This document shows, in pieces, positions 6,795-14,543 of a DNA stretch of 18,745 nt; position 1 is the first letter of the stretch; the number at the start of each line of letters is the position of its first letter. The DNA comes from JBBKWG01 sp037968835 (GTDB taxonomy: Bacteria; Pseudomonadota; Alphaproteobacteria; Rhodobacterales; Rhodobacteraceae). Location: positions 1 to 18,745 of the forward strand of contig JBBKWG010000155.1 of assembly GCA_037968835.1 (NCBI GenBank), in the 5' to 3' direction. The translations under genes were made by a program, and so were the position numbers. The notes beneath the pieces were generated by a model. The model saw only the letters and a list, made by a program, of their open reading frames with translations, ran no database searches and was not told the DNA's origin.

Positions 6795-7583
6795 CTACAG
6801 GTCGAAGGTCGCAAAAACCGGGGCATGGTCACTGGGCTTCTCCCAACCCCGTGCAATGCGGTGAACGCGGCTGGAGTGGCCGGCATTCGCGATGTCTGGC
6901 GTTGCCCAGATGTGATCCAGTCGGCGACCCTTGTCGGCGCTCTCCCACTCGGGCGAACGGTAGGACCACCAACTGAAGAGCGGACCTTCGGGAATATCCT
7001 TTCGGGTGATGTCGATCCAGCCGCCCGCAGATTGGGTGTCTGACAGGTGCTCGACCTCGACGGGAGTGTGGCTGACGACTTTCAGAAGCTGCTTGTGGTT
7101 CCAGACATCATCTTCGCGCGGGGCGATATTCAGATCACCGACAAGGATGGATTTGCCGGGCTTGTCGGCGTGGAAGGCGTCGCGCATCTCGGTCAGATAG
7201 TCGAGCTTCTGGCCAAATTTCACGTTTACCTCCCGGTCGGGAATGTCGCCCCCCGCGGGGACATAGAAGTTGTGGATTGTGACACCATTTGGCAGTCGGG
7301 CCGCAACGTGGCGAGCATGGCCAAGGCTGGCATAGTCGCTGTCGCCAGCGTCCTCCAGCGGGAGTTTCGACAGGATCGCGACGCCGTTGTAACCCTTCTG
7401 GCCTCGCGCGACGACGTGATGATAGCCAAGCTCGGCGAAGGCCGTGAGCGGGATTTTTTCAACCGGCGACTTGCACTCCTGAAGGCAAAGCACGTCGGGG
7501 ATTTCTTCGGTCAGCAGCTTGCAAACGATGGTTTCCCGCAACCGGACCGAGTTTATATTCCATGTGGCGAGAGTGAAAGGCAT
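6795..7583 (-). CDS. xth: Exodeoxyribonuclease III (AP endonuclease, Xth family)
   Basis: This 262-residue enzyme of the exonuclease III family incises DNA 5' to abasic sites and trims 3' ends in base excision repair, using Mg2+. All family landmarks are present: WNINSVR (residues 8-14), the metal-binding glutamate in LQECK (Glu36), NFYVPAGG with its tyrosine (107), the catalytic Asp and Asn in VGDLNIAP (150 and 152), RRLDHIWAT (Asp223), and the final SDHAPV with the Asp252-His253 pair. The start at MPFTLATWN is supported by GGAG seven bases upstream. The open frame continues much further upstream but without similarity. The gene heads a set with the Tat-type FAD oxidase 15 bp downstream. That link is probably transcriptional convenience, since the rest of the set is envelope-located. 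No firm promoter was found, although GTGACC and TAGATA at a plausible distance lie in the 77-bp gap ahead of it. Confidence 0.95.
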   Translation of the reverse strand: MPFTLATWNINSVRLRETIVCKLLTEEIPDVLCLQECKSPVEKIPLTAFAELGYHHVVARGQKGYNGVAILSKLPLEDAGDSDYASLGHARHVAARLPNGVTIHNFYVPAGGDIPDREVNVKFGQKLDYLTEMRDAFHADKPGKSILVGDLNIAPREDDVWNHKQLLKVVSHTPVEVEHLSDTQSAGGWIDITRKDIPEGPLFSWWSYRSPEWESADKGRRLDHIWATPDIANAGHSSRVHRIARGWEKPSDHAPVFATFDL

Positions 7584-7660
7584 GGGGCGGCTCCGAATTG
7601 GATGCCGGTCATATCTAGTCCCGACCGTCTGCGGGGTCACCCGAAAAAGCGCGATCTTCA

Positions 7661-8506
7661 CTATGAAGTCGCGCGCGCCTTCATTTCCGCCGCCAGTGTG
7701 CGCACATCCTTTTCGCTGGCCTTGGGAACGATGCGATAGCGGGCATTCACAAAACAGAAGACCGAGAAGCCGAGCAGTCCAAGGCAGATCAGAACGACAA
7801 GTACATTGCCGAATGGCTGGCCTTGCAGAAAGACCCAGACGCCGCTGAGACCAGACGCCTCGTTGGGGTTGGCGGTCATACCTGCGTAAAGCAGAAATAC
7901 CCCTATTATGAGGATGATGACACCTTGCGCCGCGACACCTGCCTTCAAGATCCAATTCCAGTTGGCCGTGAATTCGTTGCCGGTCAGTTGCTCGCGATAC
8001 GCTTCCGACCATGCTTTGTGGAGGTAGTAGATGCCAGCGCCGATTGTGCCGAGTCCTGCGATGCCGACGATCAATGGACCGCCGGGCCAGGTCATTACGG
8101 TGGAGGCAGCCTTGGCCAAAGTCGATTGCCCGCCTTGTGAGGCGCCGGTGAACAGTAAGAGAAATGCACCAATTCCGATCGCTCCGTGGAGAACGCCCGT
8201 GGTCACCTGACCAGCGCGAGAGATCACGCCTTTGCCGTCGGAGCCGTAGTCTTCGAGGTCGTAGATCGCGCAGGTGACACGCCAAATAGCATAGCTGACA
8301 AGACCCGCAAATATCAGGAACAGAGCCACTTTGCCCCATGTCGAGCTTTCAAGAGATTGGAGGGCCGAACCGGTGCTTTCAGCCTTCCCGCCGCGCCAAA
8401 TGGCCCAGAGCGAGAAGCCTGCCACCACAAGATATGTAAGTCCACGGCCCGCGTAACCGGCGCGCATCAGCTTGACCGCCCATGTGAAATCCCCAGAATC
8501 CGGCAT
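7661..8506 (-). CDS. DUF1206 integral membrane protein with three internal repeats
   Basis: This 281-residue membrane protein of the DUF1206 family has no known function. Three repeats of about 75-90 residues are visible, each opening with a (M/S/K)xAG(Y/Q/V) pattern (LMRAGYAGRGLTYL, ISRAGQVTTGVLHG, ILKAGVAAQGVIIL) and each holding two membrane helices, six in total. This three-fold arrangement is the hallmark of the family. The start MPDSGDFTW is chosen over an upstream ATG at 8554 because GGGGGAG lies four to five bases ahead of it and because the family begins there. A hairpin that partly covers this ribosome binding site is present. The gene follows the DUF924 gene after 68 bp in the same direction and may be co-transcribed with it. 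Confidence 0.88.
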   Translation of the reverse strand: MPDSGDFTWAVKLMRAGYAGRGLTYLVVAGFSLWAIWRGGKAESTGSALQSLESSTWGKVALFLIFAGLVSYAIWRVTCAIYDLEDYGSDGKGVISRAGQVTTGVLHGAIGIGAFLLLFTGASQGGQSTLAKAASTVMTWPGGPLIVGIAGLGTIGAGIYYLHKAWSEAYREQLTGNEFTANWNWILKAGVAAQGVIILIIGVFLLYAGMTANPNEASGLSGVWVFLQGQPFGNVLVVLICLGLLGFSVFCFVNARYRIVPKASEKDVRTLAAEMKARATS

Positions 8507-8514
8507 CTTGCTCC

Positions 8515-8541
8515 CCCGTTGGTGTGGTAACCCAACACGGG
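8515..8541 (-). other. Hairpin overlapping the ribosome binding site of the DUF1206 gene
   Basis: CCCGTTGG (8515-8522) can pair with CCAAC (8532-8536) plus GGG (8539-8541), leaving two bulged bases and a nine-base loop. In the mRNA, read on the minus strand, the second arm contains part of the GGGGGAG ribosome binding site (8517-8511). The fold would partly hide that site, or it could slow transcription coming from the DUF924 gene. It is modest in strength and may be chance. Confidence 0.3.
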
Positions 8542-8574
8542 TGCGACGTTGCAAGTTCCTGTTACAGACTGGAA

Positions 8575-9231
8575 TCAGTCTTCTTGGATCTCAATCTTGC
8601 GCTGGTGGGGGAAATCGCCCTGGTCGATATAGGCTTGTTCGGCTCGCGAGGAGATACGGCCATAAATTGGGTTTCGGTGTGGGTGTCTGCCGAATTCCGC
8701 AATGATCTTTCGCACGCGCTCGCCCTGTGCCAGCCCTAATTGCACCGACCCCTGAAGGTGAGGTGGCGCGATCGTGCGGAAATCCTCGTTCAGTTGCACA
8801 CAGAGATCCATTCGCGACAAGTGATCTGGACCTTCGCAATGTGAAATGCAGATGATGTAGAATTGCTTTTTGAAAATGTGATCTAGGGCGGCGAAGTGCC
8901 CATTCGCGATCCCCTCAAGGGCAAGACGTGCTGACTTGATGTCCTGGCCAAAGGCCGCCGGTGTTTCGCGCCACAGAGATCGGGGAAATTGATCAAGGGC
9001 GAGGATCAAAGCAAGCCGGCCCTCGGATGTCTCCGCCCAGTGATCGAGCCGCCCTTCTGCGGCGGCAATGGTCAGGTCGGCGAAACGGTCACAAATGACC
9101 GCGTCCATGCCGCCCTGCATCCGGGTGGTCCAGAAATCGGCAACGACCTCGGGCGTTGTGTCGTCGAAGTCCCGGGGAAACCAAAGGTCGAGAACGGCAT
9201 CGGGTGTTTCGGTAGACCAATCGTTCGCCAT
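8575..9231 (-). CDS. DUF924 family protein
   Basis: This 218-residue soluble protein belongs to the DUF924 family (TPR-like helical fold, function unknown). The family marks are the early VLDLWFPRDF, then LALILALDQFPRSLWR (residues 73-88), a KKQFYIICISHCE segment in the place of the usual FY...MHSE (121-133), and the closing GRHPHRNPIYGR (181-192). The start MANDWSTETP is taken from family length; an ATG at 9276 would add fifteen residues without similarity. The Shine-Dalgarno sequence is poor (GGAG eleven bases away). It lies immediately beyond the ATP synthase terminator, so it should have its own promoter in 9232-9300, where I could not pick a convincing one. It precedes the DUF1206 gene. 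Confidence 0.87.
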   Translation of the reverse strand: MANDWSTETPDAVLDLWFPRDFDDTTPEVVADFWTTRMQGGMDAVICDRFADLTIAAAEGRLDHWAETSEGRLALILALDQFPRSLWRETPAAFGQDIKSARLALEGIANGHFAALDHIFKKQFYIICISHCEGPDHLSRMDLCVQLNEDFRTIAPPHLQGSVQLGLAQGERVRKIIAEFGRHPHRNPIYGRISSRAEQAYIDQGDFPHQRKIEIQED

Positions 9232-9300
9232 GTAAACGCAACTCCAACGCTTCTTTAAAGGCTCGAACGGTAACATGGGCGGAGCAAGTGTCTATCATCC

Positions 9301-9330
9301 AAAAGAAAACGGCCCCCCGAAAGAGGCCGC
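9301..9330 (-). terminator. Intrinsic terminator of the atpHAGDC operon
   Basis: On the minus strand the sequence forms CGGCCTC, a six-base loop TTTCGG, and GGGGCCG (7 bp with one G-T pair; arms at 9329-9323 and 9316-9310). TTTTCTTTT follows immediately (9309-9301). It lies 27 bases beyond the atpC stop codon, where the end of the operon is expected. Confidence 0.85.
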
Positions 9331-9356
9331 TGATCGCCGTTGAGATTTCCGATCGG

Positions 9357-9782
9357 TCAGGGCGCTGGAACGCGACTGGTTGTCGGAATCCCAATCTCGT
9401 CGCCAAGCGCCACAAGATCGGCCAGCAATTTGACGGCAGCGTCAACTGCAGTGCCTTCCGCCGCTGCGCGGGCTTCCTCCGCTTTCGCGACGCGCTCGCC
9501 CATGAACTCCGAGGTGACCTCGGATTTCGGCATCGCTTCCTCGGCAAGGATCGACGCGCCTTCGGCCGAAATTTCGGCAAAACCGCCGGTAACTGCGAAT
9601 TCCTGTGCGCCGCCGTCCATTTCGACCCTGACGATACCCGGGCGCAGGGTCGTGATGACCGGTGCGTGGTCGGGCATTGCCGTCAGGTCGCCGTCAGCGC
9701 CCGGAATGCGGATTGATGTGGCCTGGCCCGACGCCAGACGGCGTTCAGGCGAGACCAGATCGAAGTGCATCGTGTCGGCCAT
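9357..9782 (-). CDS. atpC: ATP synthase F1 subunit epsilon
   Basis: This 141-residue protein is the epsilon subunit of the F1 sector, which sits on the central stalk with gamma and can restrain ATP hydrolysis. The N-terminal beta domain reads MHFDLVSPERRLASGQAT and then PGADGDLTAMPDHAPVITTL, the usual epsilon pattern, and the C-terminal part is alanine-rich and helical. AAGGAG eight bases ahead of the ATG supports the start. It is the last gene of the operon, 12 bp after atpD, and is followed by the terminator. No unusual feature was seen. Confidence 0.95.
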   Translation of the reverse strand: MADTMHFDLVSPERRLASGQATSIRIPGADGDLTAMPDHAPVITTLRPGIVRVEMDGGAQEFAVTGGFAEISAEGASILAEEAMPKSEVTSEFMGERVAKAEEARAAAEGTAVDAAVKLLADLVALGDEIGIPTTSRVPAP

Positions 9783-9794
9783 CAGGCTTTCTCC

Positions 9795-11219
9795 TTAAGC
9801 AGCGTCGGCCGCCATCTTTTCGGCTTTCGCCTTCACGTCCTCGATGCCGCCAACCATGTAGAAGGCCGCCTCGGGTAGGTGGTCGTACTCGCCATTCACC
9901 ACCGCTTTGAACGAAGCGATCGTATCCTCAAGCGGAACCTGCACGCCGGGCGATCCGGTGAACACCTGCGCGACGTCGAACGGTTGGCTGAGGAAGCGTT
10001 CCAGTTTCCGGGCTCGCGCCACGGCCACTTTATCTTCTTCGCTAAGCTCGTCCATGCCGAGAATGGCAATGATATCCTGAAGTGACTTGTAACGCTGAAG
10101 CGTCTGCTGAACTTGCGACGCGACCTTATAGTGCTCCTCGCCGACGATGGCCGGATCAAGCAGGCGCGACGTAGAATCGAGCGGGTCGACGGCAGGATAA
10201 ATGCCCTTTTCCGAGATCGCGCGGCTGAGAACCGTAGTCGCGTCGAGGTGCGCGAACGACGTGGCCGGTGCGGGGTCGGTCAGGTCGTCGGCAGGCACAT
10301 AGATCGCCTGAACCGAAGTGATCGAACCATTTTTTGTGGAGGTGATACGCTCCTGCATCTGACCCATGTCAGTCGCAAGCGTCGGTTGATAGCCCACAGC
10401 CGACGGGATGCGACCAAGAAGAGCAGACACTTCGGAACCTGCCTGTGTGAAGCGGAATATGTTATCGACAAAAAACAGAACGTCGGCACCGGACTGATCC
10501 CGGAACTGCTCGGCAACGGTAAGGCCCGACAGTGCAACGCGGGCGCGGGCTCCCGGAGGCTCGTTCATCTGGCCGTAGACCAGCGCCACTTTAGACTCTT
10601 CGAGGTTATCCATGTTGATAACGCCGGATTCGATGAATTCGTGGTAGAGATCGTTGCCTTCGCGGGTCCGCTCGCCGACACCGGCAAACACCGAATATCC
10701 CGAGTGTACTTTTGCGATGTTGTTAATCAGTTCCTGGATAAGAACCGTTTTGCCTACACCAGCACCGCCGAACAAGCCGATCTTGCCGCCCTTTGCGTAG
10801 GGGGCCAGTAGGTCGACGACCTTGATCCCAGTCACCAGCACTTCGGATTCTGTAGACTGATCCTGAAAATCGGGCGCGTCCTGGTGGATTGCGCGGCGCA
10901 TATCGGTTTCGATGGGGCCACGCTCGTCGATCGGCTCGCCGATGACATTCATGATCCGACCCAGCGTCGCATTACCGACAGGCATCGTGATCGGTCCGTC
11001 GGTGTCAGTCACGACTTGACCACGAACAAGGCCTTCGGTGGCGTCCATCGCAATGGTGCGAACCGTGTTCTCGCCGAGGTGTTGTGCGACCTCCAGCACA
11101 AGCCGGCGACCATTGTTGTCGGTTTCCAGCGCGTTCAGAATTTCGGGCAGGTGTTCGTCGAACTTTACGTCGACGACAGCGCCGATGACCTGGGTCACTT
11201 TGCCTTTTGCGTTAGCCAT
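9795..11219 (-). CDS. atpD: ATP synthase F1 subunit beta
   Basis: This 474-residue protein is the catalytic beta subunit of F1, which makes ATP from ADP and phosphate in the alpha3-beta3 head on the cytoplasmic face of the inner membrane. The Walker A motif GGAGVGKT lies at residues 151-158, the catalytic glutamate region reads AGVGERTREGNDLY, the family signature PAVDPLDSTSR is intact, and the DELSEED loop that touches gamma and epsilon reads MDELSEEDK. Length is normal. The ribosome binding site GGAG lies ten bases upstream, 19 bp after atpG. All expected catalytic residues are in place. Confidence 0.98.
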   Translation of the reverse strand: MANAKGKVTQVIGAVVDVKFDEHLPEILNALETDNNGRRLVLEVAQHLGENTVRTIAMDATEGLVRGQVVTDTDGPITMPVGNATLGRIMNVIGEPIDERGPIETDMRRAIHQDAPDFQDQSTESEVLVTGIKVVDLLAPYAKGGKIGLFGGAGVGKTVLIQELINNIAKVHSGYSVFAGVGERTREGNDLYHEFIESGVINMDNLEESKVALVYGQMNEPPGARARVALSGLTVAEQFRDQSGADVLFFVDNIFRFTQAGSEVSALLGRIPSAVGYQPTLATDMGQMQERITSTKNGSITSVQAIYVPADDLTDPAPATSFAHLDATTVLSRAISEKGIYPAVDPLDSTSRLLDPAIVGEEHYKVASQVQQTLQRYKSLQDIIAILGMDELSEEDKVAVARARKLERFLSQPFDVAQVFTGSPGVQVPLEDTIASFKAVVNGEYDHLPEAAFYMVGGIEDVKAKAEKMAADAA

Positions 11220-11238
11220 TTCTGGTCTCTCCGGTTCC

Positions 11239-12114
11239 TTAGAGCGCCTCTGCGCCCGAAATGATTTCGATAAGCTCGTTGGTGATGACGGCCTGACGGG
11301 TCCGGTTGTACTGGATCGTCAGCCTGTCGATCATTTCGCCCGCATTGCGGGTCGCGTTGTCCATGGCGCTCATCCGTGCGCCCTGTTCCGATGCGGCGTT
11401 TTCCAAAAGCGCGGTGAAGATCTGCGTTGCAATTCCACGCGGCAAAAGGTCGGCGAGAATTTCCTGTTCGTCCGGCTCGTAATCGTAAACGGTGGCGGCA
11501 CTGTCGCCGTCGGCCTGCTCGAACTTCGCCGGAATGATCTGCTGAGCCTGCGGCATCTGGCTGATAACGCTCTCGAACTCGGAATAGAAGATCGTCGCGA
11601 CGTCGAACTCTCCGGCATTGAACCGCGAAATGATGTCTTTCGCAATTGCCTGGGCGTCGACGTAACCCACCCGCTTGACGCCCGACAGATCGACGTGGCC
11701 GATCAGGTGATCGCCAAAATCGCGACGCAACTGCTCGCGGCCCTTCTTGCCGACCGTGAGTATTTTCACGGTCTTGCCCTCGCCGATCAGCTTGTTCGCA
11801 CGGTAGCGTGCGATTTTCACGATCGACGAGTTGAAGCCGCCGCACAAACCACGCTCGGCGGTCATGACGACCAGAAGGTGCGTCTTGTCCGAACCGGTGC
11901 CACGAAGCAGCTTTGGAGCGCTTTCATTGTCGCCAACGGATCCAGCGAGTTGCGCCATGACAGCGTTGAATCGTTCGGCATAGGGGCGCGCGGCCCCTGC
12001 TGCCTCTTCGGCGCGACGCAATTTGGCAGCGGCAACCATCTGCATCGCCTGCGTGATCTTCCGGGTCGATTTGACCGAGGCGATCCGTACTTTCAGGTCT
12101 TTGAGGCTAAGCAT
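11239..12114 (-). CDS. atpG: ATP synthase F1 subunit gamma
   Basis: This 291-residue protein is the gamma subunit, the rotating shaft in the F1 head. The N-terminal helix MLSLKDLKVRIASVKSTRKI and the C-terminal helix with the signature TNELIEIISGAEA are the two strands of the coiled coil. The middle has the usual ITVMTAERGLCGGFNSS-type segment (here VVMTAERGLCGGFNSS). It lies between atpA (26-bp gap) and atpD (19-bp gap). AAAGGA lies about ten bases ahead of the ATG. Nothing unusual was seen. Confidence 0.97.
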   Translation of the reverse strand: MLSLKDLKVRIASVKSTRKITQAMQMVAAAKLRRAEEAAGAARPYAERFNAVMAQLAGSVGDNESAPKLLRGTGSDKTHLLVVMTAERGLCGGFNSSIVKIARYRANKLIGEGKTVKILTVGKKGREQLRRDFGDHLIGHVDLSGVKRVGYVDAQAIAKDIISRFNAGEFDVATIFYSEFESVISQMPQAQQIIPAKFEQADGDSAATVYDYEPDEQEILADLLPRGIATQIFTALLENAASEQGARMSAMDNATRNAGEMIDRLTIQYNRTRQAVITNELIEIISGAEAL

Positions 12115-12140
12115 CTATCCCTGTCCTTTGCGACGTCAGC

Positions 12141-13679
12141 TTAGGCGAAATCTGCTGCGAATTCATCCAGCGCGGCTTTGATCTTGTCTTCGGCTTCGCC
12201 TTTGATCTTTGGATCCTCATCGGTGATGTAATCCAGAAGATCAGAGTGCTTGCTGTGCAAATGCGCCAGAAGGCCCTTCTCGAAGCGACCGACATCGGCA
12301 ACCGGCAGCTTGTCGAGATAGCCGTGGGTGCCAGCGAAAATCACACAGACGATTTCGGCGTTGGTCAGCGGCGAATACTGTGCCTGCTTCATCAACTCGG
12401 TAAGACGCGCGCCTCGGTTCAGCAGGCGCTGGGTCGCGGCGTCGAGGTCGGAACCGAACTGGGCGAAGGCCGCCATCTCGCGGTACTGCGCAAGTTCCAG
12501 CTTGACCGGACCGGCAACGGATTTCATCGCGTTGGTCTGGGCGGACGAACCGACGCGCGACACCGATAGACCGGTGTTCACGGCGGGACGGATGCCCTGG
12601 AAAAACAGTTCGGTTTCAAGGAAGATCTGACCGTCAGTGATTGAAATCACGTTGGTTGGAATAAACGCCGAGACGTCGCCGCCTTGGGTTTCGATAATCG
12701 GCAGAGCCGTGAGCGAACCGCTACCATTGTCTTCATTGAGTTTGGCCGACCGCTCCAGCAGGCGGGAGTGGAGGTAGAAGACGTCGCCCGGATAGGCTTC
12801 GCGGCCGGGCGGACGGCGTAGAAGCAGGGACATCTGACGGTATGCGACCGCTTGCTTGGACAGGTCATCGTATACGATCAGCGCGTGGCGGCCGTTGTCA
12901 CGGAAGAACTCTGCCATTGCAGTCGCGGCGTAGGGTGCGAGGAACTGCATCGGCGCCGGGTCGGACGCGGTCGCTGCGACGATGATCGAATAGTCGATGG
13001 CGCCCGACGCTTCGAGACGCTTCACAAGCTGTGCCACGGTCGAACGCTTCTGACCGATCGCGACGTAGATGCAATAGAGCTTCTTGCTTTCGTCGTCGCC
13101 AGCTTCGTCGTTGTAGGACTTTTGGTTCAGAATGGTGTCGAGCGCCACGGCAGTCTTGCCGGTCTGACGGTCGCCAATGATCAACTCTCGCTGACCACGA
13201 CCGATCGGGATCATCGCGTCGATGGCCTTGAGGCCAGTCGCCATTGGCTCGTGCACCGATTTGCGCGGGATAATACCGGGAGCCTTGACGTCGGCGACGC
13301 GACGTTCGGTCGCCTCGATCGGTCCCTTGCCGTCCAGCGGGTTACCAAGGCCGTCGACGACCCGACCCAGAAGCGCGTCACCTGCAGGAACGTCCACGAT
13401 GGATTTCGTCCGCTTGACGGTGTCGCCTTCTTTGATGTCGCGGTCCGACCCGAAGATAACGATACCGACGTTGTCGGCTTCGAGGTTCAACGCCATCCCC
13501 ATGATGCCGCCGGGGAATTCGACCATCTCACCGGCCTGCACGTTGTCCAGACCATAGACACGGGCAATACCGTCGCCAACGCTGAGCACGCGGCCAACCT
13601 CGGCAACTTCGGCTTCTTGACCGAAATTCTTGATCTGTTCCTTCAGGATCGCAGAAATCTCTGCTGCTTGGATCGCCAT
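12141..13679 (-). CDS. atpA: ATP synthase F1 subunit alpha
   Basis: This 512-residue protein is the non-catalytic nucleotide-binding alpha subunit of F1. The Walker A motif GDRQTGKT lies at residues 169-176, the same numbering as in E. coli, and the signature PAVNTGLSVSRVGSSAQ with the arginine finger is present. The N-terminus (ISAILKEQIKNFG) fits the site that binds delta. The ATG directly follows the TAA of atpH (TAAATG), with no spacer, so the ribosome binding site lies inside atpH and translation is probably coupled. Length and motifs are normal. Confidence 0.98.
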   Translation of the reverse strand: MAIQAAEISAILKEQIKNFGQEAEVAEVGRVLSVGDGIARVYGLDNVQAGEMVEFPGGIMGMALNLEADNVGIVIFGSDRDIKEGDTVKRTKSIVDVPAGDALLGRVVDGLGNPLDGKGPIEATERRVADVKAPGIIPRKSVHEPMATGLKAIDAMIPIGRGQRELIIGDRQTGKTAVALDTILNQKSYNDEAGDDESKKLYCIYVAIGQKRSTVAQLVKRLEASGAIDYSIIVAATASDPAPMQFLAPYAATAMAEFFRDNGRHALIVYDDLSKQAVAYRQMSLLLRRPPGREAYPGDVFYLHSRLLERSAKLNEDNGSGSLTALPIIETQGGDVSAFIPTNVISITDGQIFLETELFFQGIRPAVNTGLSVSRVGSSAQTNAMKSVAGPVKLELAQYREMAAFAQFGSDLDAATQRLLNRGARLTELMKQAQYSPLTNAEIVCVIFAGTHGYLDKLPVADVGRFEKGLLAHLHSKHSDLLDYITDEDPKIKGEAEDKIKAALDEFAADFA

Positions 13680-14240
13680 TTATCCGACCTCTTTCATGGT
13701 GTTCTGCAGTGCCGCGAGCTTGGAACGAATCGACGTGTCGATCATTTTCGAGCCCACTTTGACGATAAGGCCGCCGATGAGGCTTTCATCGACGGCGACA
13801 TTCATTTTCACTTCCTTGCCGAACGACGCCTTGAGCGTTTCGGCCAACTGATCGCGCTGCTTGTCGCTGAGTGCGCGGGCGGTCCGTACCTCGGCGCTGA
13901 CTTCGCCCTTCTCGTCGGCGATCAGACCCTTCAACGCGGCCACCAGGTGGGGCAGCACGAACAGGCGTCGCTTGGAGGCCATGAGCTTCAGCGTGTTGGC
14001 GACGGTCTCGGTCAGGCCCATCTTTTCGGCAATAGCCGAGATCGCCCGTTCCTGCGCATCGCGCGAGTAAATCGGAGAATTTATCAGGTCGCGAAAATCC
14101 GAGCTTTCGACAACGGCGGCGTCGAGTGTGTCGATATCGCGTTCAAGCGCGCCCAGATCCTTGCCGTCTTTAGCCAGTTCAAACACAGCGGTCGCATAAC
14201 GGGACGCGATACCGGTGGAAATTGACGCTGATTCTGACAC
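13680..14240 (-). CDS. atpH: ATP synthase F1 subunit delta (GTG start)
   Basis: This 186-residue protein is the delta (OSCP) subunit, which joins the top of F1 to the outer stalk of F0. The sequence ISTGIASRYATAVFELAKD at the start and the C-terminal EVKMNVAVDESLIGGLIVKVGS region followed by IDTSIRSKLAALQ are typical. The start codon is GTG (14240-14238), supported by GGAAGGGG about seven bases upstream. It is the first gene of the F1 operon, and its stop abuts the atpA start. The operon order delta-alpha-gamma-beta-epsilon without F0 genes is the normal alphaproteobacterial arrangement. Confidence 0.95.
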   Translation of the reverse strand: MSESASISTGIASRYATAVFELAKDGKDLGALERDIDTLDAAVVESSDFRDLINSPIYSRDAQERAISAIAEKMGLTETVANTLKLMASKRRLFVLPHLVAALKGLIADEKGEVSAEVRTARALSDKQRDQLAETLKASFGKEVKMNVAVDESLIGGLIVKVGSKMIDTSIRSKLAALQNTMKEVG

Positions 14241-14543
14241 GTGACCCCTTCCGCCATTGTTCTATTTCGCATTGATCCGGAAATGCGGCGAGCCCCCCGG
14301 TCACAACGATTTTTTGCCCGACGCATGGCCCGGCAATCAAAATCAGCGGTGATGTAGCAGACGCCTTCCCGCCCCGCAACCGTGTTGGGTCCATTCGGGC
14401 CAGATGACGATTTCAACAATTTCAGAGGGTTATGTGTTGGTGCGACCGATTGCGCTCGTGAAAGCAAGATTTTCCGGTCGAACGGGGGGCGTCAGAAGCG
14501 CAATTTTCGCGATTCCACAGCGGTTTCGCCCCGAAATTGTGCA
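14241..14543 (-). other. Gene-free leader and spacer upstream of the F1 operon (303 bp)
   Basis: I find no convincing gene in this stretch: the open frames crossing it on either strand have no family resemblance and no good ribosome binding sites. It must hold the atp promoter and the end of the methyltransferase transcript. No clear intrinsic terminator for the latter is visible; the AATTTCGGGGCGAAACC dyad near 14530 is only five A/T-rich pairs. The length is greater than any other intergenic gap in the window, which leaves room for a long 5' leader or a small RNA, but I see no defined structure. Confidence 0.5.
14352..14379 (-). promoter_or_regulatory. Candidate promoter of the atpHAGDC operon
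   Basis: On the minus strand TTGCGG (14379-14374) and CTACAT (14357-14352) stand 16 bases apart, an acceptable though not strong match to an alphaproteobacterial housekeeping promoter. Transcription starting near 14345 would give a leader of about 100 bases before the atpH GTG. Other weak combinations exist in the same gap. Confidence 0.3.

Noticed and set aside
11038..12144. 368-codon open frame on the plus strand
   Set aside because: It is antisense to atpG and the start of atpD; no domain is recognised.
12852..14225. 457-codon open frame on the plus strand
   Set aside because: It lies antisense to atpA and atpH, whose protein motifs are unmistakable; the translation has no recognisable domain and reflects codon bias of the real genes.
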